Origin: Bacillus sp. SD075
GTDB lineage: Bacteria > Bacillota > Bacilli > Bacillales > DSM-1321
Assembly (NCBI RefSeq): GCF_017355165.1
Contig: NZ_JADILK010000008.1
Location: 1 to 64,000, forward strand
Direction: 5' to 3'
DNA length: 64,000 nt
The notes beneath the pieces were generated by a model. That model was not told the origin of the DNA and ran no database searches. It was given only the letters and a program-made list of their open reading frames with translations. Position 1 is the first letter of the stretch. Every line of letters begins with the position of its first letter. This document shows, one piece after another, positions 51,550 to 64,000 of the stretch. A program made the position numbers and the translations under genes.

Positions 51550-53907
51550 TTATCTCTTTTTTGGTTTTCTCTTGCGCTTGGCTGCTGGCGCATTTTCAAA
51601 GAATTTTTTCTTCTTTTTCGGTTTTCTCTCAGAAGAAGGCTTTTCTCCATTACGGCCGCCGCCCTTCCCTTCGTTACGTCCTCCATTGCCGCCTCGGCCA
51701 CGTTTACGTTCACCAGAATTGGCTTTGAATATTTTCTTCTCGCCAGATGGACGCGGACGGCTTACCTTCATGCCGATAATTTCAAAATCGATGGCGCGTT
51801 CCTCTTTATTGACGTTGGAAACACGTACGTCGATCTCATCGCCAATCCGGAACACATTACCGGTACGTTCCCCAATCATTGCGAGCTGACGCTCATCGAA
51901 GCGGTAATAATCATCCGTCATGAAGCTGACATGGACAAGTCCTTCAATGGTGTTCGGCAATTCTACAAACATTCCGAAATTCGTAACCGAACCAATGATC
52001 CCGGTATATTCTTCACCAATTTTATCAAGCATATATTCCGCTTTCTTCAGATCATCCGTTTCCCGTTCAGCATCGACTGAGCGACGTTCACGTTTCGATG
52101 TATGATCTGCAATCTCAGGTAAAATGGCATTCCATTTCTCCTTCGTAGCTTCATCGAGTTTACCTTCCACCAGGTAGGTCCTGATCAACCTGTGTACGAT
52201 TAAATCGGGATATCGGCGAATAGGCGATGTGAAATGTGTATAAAATTCAGCTGATAACCCAAAGTGGCCTAAGCTCTCCGGATCATATTTCGCTTGTTGC
52301 ATGGAACGAAGCATAACGGTGGATATGACCGTTTCCTCCGGTTTGCCGGCAACCGCCTCAATGATTTCCTGTAACGCCTTAGGATGAACGTCATTGGCCG
52401 ATCCCCGTACAATATATCCGAAATTCGTAATGAATTCGAAGAACCGCTGCAGTTTTTCCGGCTTGGGATCTTCATGAATACGGTAAATGAATGGAACCTT
52501 TAGACGGTGGAAGTGCTCAGCAACGGTTTCATTAGCTGCAAGCATGAATTCTTCAATCAGCTTTTCCGCAACCGACCTTTCACGTAAAACCACATCGGTG
52601 GGATGGCCTTGTTCATCAACGATAACTTTCGCTTCATTGAAATCAAAGTCGATCGCACCGCGGTTCATCCGGTTTTTACGAAGGATGGCCGCTAACTTCT
52701 CCATGTCCTGGAACATCGGCACCAACGCTTCATAGCGTTCGAGCTGTTCTTCATCTTTATCCACAAGGATTTTGTTCACATTGCCATATGTCATACGTTC
52801 CGTCGTCTTAATCACACTTTCAAAAATCTCATGGTTAACGACCTGGCCATCCTGCGTGATTTCCATTTCACAAGATAGTGTAAAACGATCGACTTGTGGA
52901 TTCAAGGAACAAATGCCATTCGATAAACGATGGGGAATCATTGGAATGACCCGGTCCACCAAATAAACGCTCGTCCCTCTTTCCAAAGCTTCCTTATCGA
53001 TCGGCGAGCCTTCCGTCACATAATGGCTGACATCAGCAATATGAACACCCAGCTTGTAATTGCCATTTTCAAGTTTAGAAACAGTGACCGCATCATCCAG
53101 GTCCTTTGCATCCGCTCCGTCAATCGTGACCAAAACGTCATTGCGCAAATCCCTGCGATTGCCAATTTCACTTTCATGGATGGTATCCGAAACGGCATTG
53201 GCTTGCTCCATGACATCATCCGGGAACTCCATCGGCAAACCATATTTATGGATCACTGAAAGAATATCTACACCCGGATCATTTTTATGCCCAAGAATCT
53301 CAATGACTTCGCCTTCAGCACTTACGCGTCCTTCAGGATAAGAAGTAAGCTTAACGACAACCTTATGGCCCTCTACCGCTCCATGTGAAGCATGCTGTGG
53401 TATGAAGATATCGTTTGCAATCTTTTTATCATCAGGAATGACGAAACCAAAACTTTTACTTTCGGAGTATGTACCAACCACTTGTGTAATTCCACGTTCA
53501 AGTATTCTGATGACCGTGCCTTCTTGCCTTGAGCCGGATGTTTCCGAAGATACCCGTACCATGACGACATCTCCATGCATCGCTGTACCCGTTTCATTTG
53601 GCGGAATGAAGATATCATCCATTCCTGGGTTATCTTCAGGTGTCACGAAGGCAAATCCCTTTGCATGTCCCGTTAATTTACCGCGGAACAAATTCATTTT
53701 TTGCGGCAGGCCATAGCGATTGCTCCTCGTTCTGACCACCAATCCCTTTTCTTCCATCTTCACTAAAGCCTTAACGAAATTCTTGAAATCCGCCGAGTCT
53801 TCGATCTTCAAAGCCTCTTCCAGTTCTTGCACCGTTAACGGCTTATATGCTTCATCTGTCATGTACGTCAGAAGCTTATCAATATGTTCTTGAATGTTAT
53901 CTTCCAT
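51550..53907 (-). CDS. rnr: Ribonuclease R
   Basis: 785 residues. N-terminal winged-helix region ([19 protein letters not shown]), two cold-shock domains (about 75-230), the RNB catalytic domain with [16 protein letters not shown] near 267 carrying the metal-binding aspartates, an S1 domain ([26 protein letters not shown] near 640), and a Lys/Arg/Gly-rich C-terminal tail (about 720-785). It degrades structured RNA 3'-5' and works with tmRNA in clearing faulty mRNA. Part of secG-est-rnr-smpB-ssrA. Confidence 0.95.
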   Translation of the reverse strand: MEDNIQEHIDKLLTYMTDEAYKPLTVQELEEALKIEDSADFKNFVKALVKMEEKGLVVRTRSNRYGLPQKMNLFRGKLTGHAKGFAFVTPEDNPGMDDIFIPPNETGTAMHGDVVMVRVSSETSGSRQEGTVIRILERGITQVVGTYSESKSFGFVIPDDKKIANDIFIPQHASHGAVEGHKVVVKLTSYPEGRVSAEGEVIEILGHKNDPGVDILSVIHKYGLPMEFPDDVMEQANAVSDTIHESEIGNRRDLRNDVLVTIDGADAKDLDDAVTVSKLENGNYKLGVHIADVSHYVTEGSPIDKEALERGTSVYLVDRVIPMIPHRLSNGICSLNPQVDRFTLSCEMEITQDGQVVNHEIFESVIKTTERMTYGNVNKILVDKDEEQLERYEALVPMFQDMEKLAAILRKNRMNRGAIDFDFNEAKVIVDEQGHPTDVVLRERSVAEKLIEEFMLAANETVAEHFHRLKVPFIYRIHEDPKPEKLQRFFEFITNFGYIVRGSANDVHPKALQEIIEAVAGKPEETVISTVMLRSMQQAKYDPESLGHFGLSAEFYTHFTSPIRRYPDLIVHRLIRTYLVEGKLDEATKEKWNAILPEIADHTSKRERRSVDAERETDDLKKAEYMLDKIGEEYTGIIGSVTNFGMFVELPNTIEGLVHVSFMTDDYYRFDERQLAMIGERTGNVFRIGDEIDVRVSNVNKEERAIDFEIIGMKVSRPRPSGEKKIFKANSGERKRGRGGNGGRNEGKGGGRNGEKPSSERKPKKKKKFFENAPAAKRKRKPKKR

Positions 53908-53940
53908 GAAAACCCTCCTATTCAGGGTATGATTAATTTG

Positions 53941-54687
53941 TTATTCGGACCAATCCAGACTTTCTAAAAATCCCAATACATCTTCATGCAACTGGTTTCG
54001 CTCTTTATCAAGAGTTATGACATGACCGGATTCTTCATACCATTTGATTTTTTTGACCGGTGATTCAATGGCGTCAATAATAATATCGGCACTTTTTGGA
54101 TTGATAACATCATCATGCCTGCCCTGCACGACAAATGTCGGCGCGTAAATAAGGTCGACGTGCTCTCGTACATCCGTTATCAGCTCCTGAAGTGCTTTCA
54201 ATGTATTCATGGGTTTATCGGCAAGGAGGTCCATTTCAAGCTCTATTTGCTCTTGAGTTTTCCCTTCATACTTCTTAAATTCTCTGGCGTACTCCAATAC
54301 TCCTTTAAACATCATTTCTTCACTTTTGATATACATAGGCGCACACATTGATACGATACCCTTTATAGGTACAGTGTAACCTAATTTAAGAGAAAATACG
54401 CCTCCTAATGAGAGTCCGGCGACAGCAATTTCTTCATGGCCTTTGTTTTTCAAAAAATCGTAGGCCATCATGACATCTTTCCACCAATCTCCCGGACCCG
54501 TTTTCACCAGCTCCTCTGGCGGAACGCCATGTCCTTTATAGTGCGGCGCATGGCAGGTGTATCCCTGTTTCTCCAAATAACGGCCTAGCATCCGCACATC
54601 CGCTGAATTCCCCGTAAATCCATGTAAAAGTAAGACAGCTCTTTTTCCGCCTTCAAAAGTAAAGGGCTGCTGCAGCTTGATTTTCAT
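53941..54687 (-). CDS. est: Carboxylesterase, Est30/YvaK type
   Basis: 248 residues from the ATG at 54687 (AAGGAG upstream). An alpha/beta hydrolase: oxyanion loop [10 protein letters not shown], nucleophile Ser93 in GLSLGG, acid Asp in [10 protein letters not shown] near 192 and His in [10 protein letters not shown] near 222. This matches the structurally known Est30 family. It hydrolyses short acyl esters in the cytoplasm; the natural substrate is unknown. Conserved in the secG-rnr cluster. Confidence 0.9.
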   Translation of the reverse strand: MKIKLQQPFTFEGGKRAVLLLHGFTGNSADVRMLGRYLEKQGYTCHAPHYKGHGVPPEELVKTGPGDWWKDVMMAYDFLKNKGHEEIAVAGLSLGGVFSLKLGYTVPIKGIVSMCAPMYIKSEEMMFKGVLEYAREFKKYEGKTQEQIELEMDLLADKPMNTLKALQELITDVREHVDLIYAPTFVVQGRHDDVINPKSADIIIDAIESPVKKIKWYEESGHVITLDKERNQLHEDVLGFLESLDWSE

Positions 54688-54786
54688 GACTTTAAGCTCC
54701 TTTATCACTAAATAGAATCAAAAAATGCCTATCCTATAATTAAGTACTAAAATCACTATATCTATTCATGCAACTATTGTGCAAAG

Positions 54787-54813
54787 AAAAAAGCCTAGCT
54801 ATTTAGCTAGACT
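54787..54813 (-). terminator. Terminator after secG
   Basis: GTCTAGCTA/TAGCTAGGC on the minus strand followed by TTTTTTC. It lies between secG and est, so est probably has its own start or depends on read-through. Confidence 0.65.
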
Positions 54814-54826
54814 CATTTTTGATCCA

Positions 54827-55060
54827 TTACACATCAAAGAATGCAACAAGTAAAGTTAAAGCAAAGAATAAAATCGCCAATACTATCGTTGCACGATGTA
54901 AAACCAGGTCCAGACCGCGTGCTTTTTGCTTTCCGAATAGCTGCTCAGCACCGCCGGCAATCGCACCTGATAAACCTGCACTCTTACCTGATTGAAGCAA
55001 TACCGTCACGATGAGGGCGATACTGACAATCACTAAAAGCGTTATGAGAAATGCATGCAT
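54827..55060 (-). CDS. secG: Preprotein translocase subunit SecG
   Basis: 77 residues from the ATG at 55060, with AGGAGGTG 7 bases upstream. Two membrane helices ([20 protein letters not shown] and [17 protein letters not shown]) join through the Gly-rich segment [25 protein letters not shown], diagnostic for SecG. It assists SecYE in protein export. First gene of the rnr-smpB cluster. Confidence 0.93.
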   Translation of the reverse strand: MHAFLITLLVIVSIALIVTVLLQSGKSAGLSGAIAGGAEQLFGKQKARGLDLVLHRATIVLAILFFALTLLVAFFDV

Positions 55061-55236
55061 GCAATTACACCTCCTGAAGAACCAATAAACAATTACTTTA
55101 ACTTTACCACACCCACTACATATCCACAATCTTTGTTATACTATGATGGTAGGAATTCCTAAATATCCATAGTCATTTATTTCTTTTTGGAACAAAGTTT
55201 GAGATAATTTGCATAAATAGAGAAAGAGGTGTCAAC

Positions 55237-55779
55237 ATGTTTAAGTCCATACTTCGGATTCTTGATCTCCTGACCATCCTATTCTCGGCGGTTGCCGGCT
55301 ATTCTTTATGGACAGGCGGAAGCAATCTTATCAGTGTTCTATTAATCATCCTATCACCGGTTTTATTGCTGCTGGCAAAGTATCACGGAAATCGATACTT
55401 ATTATTTGCTGCATATATCACGACAACCGTTTATTTTACTGCTATTATTTATAATGGACTCTCCAATAGCAGTACCGACTTTTTCCAATCCAGCTTCAAT
55501 GTCCTCCTGATCGGGGCAGCAGCCGCCTTGCTGAGCATCATAGCAGCGGTCATTGGTTTTGGGACCAATACCCTTACGATTCTTTGGTTATCGCTGCACG
55601 CCCTTGTCACATTCGAGACAATCAGGATGTCGTCAGGTTTCCTTCCGAACTTTTGGTCTGATCCGGTCGTGGAAACTGCAGTCCGTAATGATTATCCCTT
55701 TTTGTTGATGGTCGTCTGGATTGGCTTATTTCTTGATAAATATCAAAGTGAATTAACAAGGGATTACTTATCACGATAA
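55237..55779 (+). CDS. Conserved membrane protein of unknown function
   Basis: 180 residues with about five or six hydrophobic segments (LLTILFSAVAGYSLW, NLISVLLIILSPVLLLLA, LLFAAYITTTVYFTAIIY, FNVLLIGAAAALLSIIAAVIGFG, TILWLSLHALVTF, LLMVVWIGLFLD). No motif that I can tie to a function. The start has AAAGAGGTG upstream. It is followed 55 bases later by the VanY-type gene and could be co-transcribed with it. Confidence 0.7.
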   Translation: MFKSILRILDLLTILFSAVAGYSLWTGGSNLISVLLIILSPVLLLLAKYHGNRYLLFAAYITTTVYFTAIIYNGLSNSSTDFFQSSFNVLLIGAAAALLSIIAAVIGFGTNTLTILWLSLHALVTFETIRMSSGFLPNFWSDPVVETAVRNDYPFLLMVVWIGLFLDKYQSELTRDYLSR

Positions 55780-55834
55780 TTTTTCAACACTACTTTCATT
55801 GGAAATCTTATATTATAAGCAAGGGGCCTTTCAT

Positions 55835-56659
55835 ATGTTAAAACCTATATTTGCAGCAACCGCTCTATCATCTTTCATTTTATTGTCCGGATGCTCATTC
55901 GACCAATCAAACGAGGAAAAAAAAGAGCCAAAAGAAGAACAGCCGAGCTCCCAGAATTCGAAGACGGAGACTGATAAGAATAATGATTCAAAGGAAACGC
56001 CCCAACGACAGGTAGAAGTTGATGAAACGTCTGAACCCGCACAGGCTGGCCTTCAGACGTTAGCGAACCCGGAAAGCATACCTGTACTTGTCAATAAACA
56101 ATACAGCCTGCCGGAAGATTACAAACCTAATGACCTTATCTATCCAAAAGTGGATTTCATCTTTCAAGATAAAATTGAAAAAAGAATGATGCGAAAAGAA
56201 GCGGGAGTAGCGCTTGAAGAGATGTTCCAAGCTGCCGAAAGCGAAAACATGCACTTTGCCGGTGTTTCCGCTTACCGTTCACATCAAACGCAAATCGCTG
56301 TCTTTAACAACTATGTGGCTAAGGACGGGGAAGAAAAAGCGAAAACCTACAGTGCAATGCCTGGGACAAGCGAGCATGAAACGGGTCTAGCGATTGACGT
56401 CACGACCCATGACGGTGCATGTGCCGCCCAGGACTGCTTCGGTGACACGAATGAAGCGGCCTGGCTTGCAGAACATGCCCATGAATACGGTTTTATCATC
56501 CGCTATCCGGAAGGCAAGGAAAACATCACAGGCTATAAATACGAACCATGGCACATTCGCTATGTCGGTGTTGATGCTGCAACTGAAATTTTTGAAACGA
56601 AGAGTACATTAGAAGAATACTATAATGCCGTACCAGTGGAAGCTGTGTCGGATAAATAA
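55835..56659 (+). CDS. D-alanyl-D-alanine carboxypeptidase, VanY family lipoprotein
   Basis: 274 residues from the ATG at 55835 (AAGGGG 8 bases upstream; an earlier ATG at 55799 has no site). The lipoprotein signal ends in LLSGCSF. A long charged linker (about 22-70) leads to the VanY/LdcB zinc domain: SAYRSHQTQIAVF, then SEHETGLAIDV (His, Asp) and EPWHIRYVG (Glu, His). It trims peptidoglycan stem peptides outside the membrane: the DD- or LD-specificity cannot be told. A CAAQDC loop could form a disulfide. Confidence 0.87.
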   Translation: MLKPIFAATALSSFILLSGCSFDQSNEEKKEPKEEQPSSQNSKTETDKNNDSKETPQRQVEVDETSEPAQAGLQTLANPESIPVLVNKQYSLPEDYKPNDLIYPKVDFIFQDKIEKRMMRKEAGVALEEMFQAAESENMHFAGVSAYRSHQTQIAVFNNYVAKDGEEKAKTYSAMPGTSEHETGLAIDVTTHDGACAAQDCFGDTNEAAWLAEHAHEYGFIIRYPEGKENITGYKYEPWHIRYVGVDAATEIFETKSTLEEYYNAVPVEAVSDK

Positions 56660-56690
56660 AAAAAGGTGCCCCCATGCGGCACCTTTTTTT
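56660..56690 (+). terminator. Terminator after the VanY-type gene
   Basis: AAAAAGGTGCC pairs with GGCACCTTTTT, followed by more T's. Confidence 0.8.
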
Positions 56691-56697
56691 ATGAAAT

Positions 56698-56725
56698 GGT
56701 ATTAATCAAACGTTTGATTAATACC
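56698..56725. repeat. Perfect 28-bp palindrome, second copy of the 20-bp site
   Basis: The core TTAATCAAACGTTTGATTAA (56702-56721) is extended symmetrically by GGTA/TACC. It differs at one base from 16126-16145. It lies between two convergent genes (VanY-type and eno), outside both terminators. Confidence 0.6.
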
Positions 56726-56781
56726 CTGAACCAAGCTCAGATCAGTGACTGGACGTAATTCCAGCTGACTTTATAAGCATC

Positions 56782-56825
56782 AAAAAACCTCCTATTCAAT
56801 GTGGATCGCCACATTGAATAGGAGG
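56782..56825 (-). terminator. Terminator of the glycolytic operon
   Basis: 17-bp perfect stem CCTCCTATTCAATGTGG with its complement around CGAT; TTTTTTG follows on the minus strand, 58 bases after the eno stop. Confidence 0.9.
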
Positions 56826-56882
56826 GGAAAAGTGATTACTGTCCAGAATCCATCTTCTCGTCAGAAGCGGAATCCAAAATAA

Positions 56883-58196
<1,314 letters not shown>

Positions 58197-58209
58197 CTAA
58201 TCACAATTT

Positions 58210-61730
<3,521 letters not shown>

Positions 61731-61826
61731 AATCCAAGAACCTCCTTAGATATTGTTATCATATTTTTGATTCTTTTAGTCAAAAAGGGAGAGGGTAAAT
61801 TTCCCAACTCCCCTTTTCTCTTTTTC

Positions 61827-61856
61827 ATTATAGTCGGTTTCCAGGAAATTATCCAA
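61827..61856 (-). promoter_or_regulatory. SigA-type promoter of pgk
   Basis: Minus strand TTGGAT (61851-61856), 18-base spacer, perfect TATAAT (61827-61832). Start about 90 bases before the pgk ATG. Confidence 0.65.
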
Positions 61857-61866
61857 AAACAAGAAA

Positions 61867-61880
61867 TGTAAACGCTTGAC
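61867..61880. promoter_or_regulatory. Probable cre site upstream of the pgk promoter
   Basis: TGTAAACGCTTGAC resembles the strong cre TGTAAGCGCTTACA. Its centre is about 53 bases upstream of the predicted start, the position where CcpA activates ackA and pta in B. subtilis. Confidence 0.45.
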
Positions 61881-61938
61881 TGACTAATGACTTACTAATA
61901 ATATCATCTTCTGCCAAGTTTTTTTAGGGGGGGTGATA

Positions 61939-61968
61939 AAAAAAACCTCACCTTGGTGAGGTTTTTTA
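61939..61968 (-). terminator. Terminator after gapA
   Basis: AAAAAACCTCACC/GGTGAGGTTTTTT: 13-bp stem with a 2-base loop, T-rich on the minus side, 10 bases after the gapA stop. Confidence 0.85.
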
Positions 61969-61977
61969 TTATTCTAA

Positions 61978-63000
<1,023 letters not shown>

Positions 63001-63017
63001 TTAAGTTCGCAAATATA

Positions 63018-64000
63018 TTAAGGGGTGTAATTCCCCTGAATTAACTCTTGTGCCGCCGCTTCATCCGTGATCAAAACGGTTGATGAAGGAGCGCCTTTCA
63101 TGTAGGACCGGATAGCCTTTGCTTTAGTTTTACCACCAGCCACAGTTATCACTCGCTTTTCAGGGCTAAGATCATCTAACTGGATGCCTACTGTCAAAAC
63201 TTTATGAACAACCTTGCCATTTTCATCGTAATAATAACCGAATGCCTCTCCTACAGCCTTTCCATCTAACAGCTTCTTTAACATTTCTGGTGAAGAATTT
63301 CTTCTCTCTGCCATCGCCATGGCATCACCGATTCCATGAATGATCATATCGGCAGATTTGATTTGTGAAATCACTTCTTTAATTGCAGGTTCCTTCTGAA
63401 ATGAAGCATAAACCTCACCGCTTAATTGATCGGGTACATATAACACTCTGTATGAGGCTTGTGCCTTCTGTGCCATTTTTTCGACAATCGTGTTGGCCTG
63501 ATTCTGCACTGCTTCACCAATTCCACCGCGGGCTGGAACAAATGTCAATTTCCTGGATGCTTCATCAGGTGACAACGAATCAGCCACTTCAGCCATTGTC
63601 GATCCGCCAGTAACCGCAATGATATTCTTTGAATTCCATTCTCGTTTCATACGGTTTGCACAAGCTTTACCCAATTCTTTTTTCACCCATGGGGTCTCGT
63701 CACAATTTCCTGAAACAATAATGACTTCATCCACATGTAACAAATCCTGCAATTGCCGTTCCATTATGTCTATACCCATTACTTCACGCATTATTCCTTC
63801 TAACTTATCCAGGATTTCAATCCCTTCATCAGTCAGCGTCATGCCAGAGCTGAATATGTTAACCAGGTTCTGACTTTTCAGAAAATCAACCTCGCCTCTA
63901 AGCGTCCGCTCTGTCAAATTAAGGCTCACGGACAGACTGCGCCTTCCAACCGGCTGCATCATTTTGATATAACGCAGGATATCATATCTTTTTTGCATAA
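63018..64000 (-). CDS. cggR: Central glycolytic genes regulator CggR (partial, 5' end beyond the window)
   Basis: At least 326 residues; B. subtilis CggR has about 340 and starts some 15-18 residues before MQKRYDILRYIK, so the N-terminus is probably cut by the window edge. A SorC-type protein: helix-turn-helix region (PVGRRSLSVSLNLTERTLRGEVDFL, in part) and the phosphosugar domain (VIIVSGNCDETPWVKKELGKACA, VTGGSTMAEVAD, HGIGDAMAMAERR, GEAFGYYYDENGKVVH). It represses the gapA operon and is released by fructose-1,6-bisphosphate. First gene of cggR-gapA-pgk-tpiA-gpmI-eno. Confidence 0.94.
   Translation of the reverse strand, partial: MQKRYDILRYIKMMQPVGRRSLSVSLNLTERTLRGEVDFLKSQNLVNIFSSGMTLTDEGIEILDKLEGIMREVMGIDIMERQLQDLLHVDEVIIVSGNCDETPWVKKELGKACANRMKREWNSKNIIAVTGGSTMAEVADSLSPDEASRKLTFVPARGGIGEAVQNQANTIVEKMAQKAQASYRVLYVPDQLSGEVYASFQKEPAIKEVISQIKSADMIIHGIGDAMAMAERRNSSPEMLKKLLDGKAVGEAFGYYYDENGKVVHKVLTVGIQLDDLSPEKRVITVAGGKTKAKAIRSYMKGAPSSTVLITDEAAAQELIQGNYTP

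Overview
The window is chromosomal DNA from a spore-forming member of the Bacillaceae. Protein sequences and gene order point to a Peribacillus/Bacillus simplex-type organism; this is inferred from remembered family similarity, since no database search was possible. Supporting signs are AT-rich DNA with strong GGAGG ribosome binding sites, a gerABC-type germinant receptor, a YhcN-type spore lipoprotein, a sporulenol synthase, and gene clusters in the order known from B. subtilis: cggR-gapA-pgk-tpiA-gpmI-eno, secG-est-rnr-smpB-ssrA, des-desK-desR, yclNOPQ and mntABCD. I see no rRNA, tRNA, insertion sequence, prophage or CRISPR array.

Layout. 0-5 kb: rodA and the manganese ABC operon mntABCD with a probable MntR box. 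5-8.5 kb: a 30-residue membrane peptide divergent from a LacI-type regulator, then the lysine permease gene lysP behind a lysine riboswitch. 8.5-15.6 kb: an oligo-1,6-glucosidase, a gerABC operon whose gerB carries a frameshift, a YhcN lipoprotein, and a guanidinium exporter (gdx) behind a guanidine-I riboswitch. 15.6-20 kb: small membrane proteins, an RraA-like protein, ltaS, and about 0.9 kb of AT-rich DNA without a gene that holds a GC-rich hairpin. 20-24.5 kb: the petrobactin uptake operon yclNOPQ with a Fur box shared with a DUF1450 gene. 24.7-29.1 kb: an M14 carboxypeptidase, sqhC, a cluster of DnaA boxes and a TPR protein. 29.4-32.1 kb: a two-component system with a PepSY protein. 32.4-36.1 kb: msrA and the cold/membrane-fluidity system desR-desK-des. 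36.3-43.8 kb: a CitST/DctSR-type two-component system beside a tripartite tricarboxylate transporter (tctABC), then an AEC carrier and a LysR regulator. 44-49 kb: fdhD and a DUF2294 protein divergent from a molybdenum formate dehydrogenase (YjgC/YjgD type) with a terminator in its leader. 49-51 kb: a small ORF, a frameshifted NERD gene and tmRNA. 51-55.1 kb: smpB, rnr, esterase, secG. 55.2-64 kb: a membrane protein, a VanY-type carboxypeptidase, and the glycolytic operon up to cggR, which is cut by the window end.

The window is mostly core metabolism and regulation. I found no convincing undescribed multi-gene system. The most notable points are in the non-coding DNA: a pair of almost identical 20-bp palindromes 40 kb apart, a six-box DnaA cluster far from dnaA, an uncharacterised leader on the formate dehydrogenase gene, a repeated promoter/operator module shared by the LacI gene and a divergent micropeptide, and a catabolite-responsive site placed for activation upstream of pgk. 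Single-base frameshifts in gerB and in the NERD gene, and possibly in one micro-ORF, mean that the base accuracy of the sequence should be checked.
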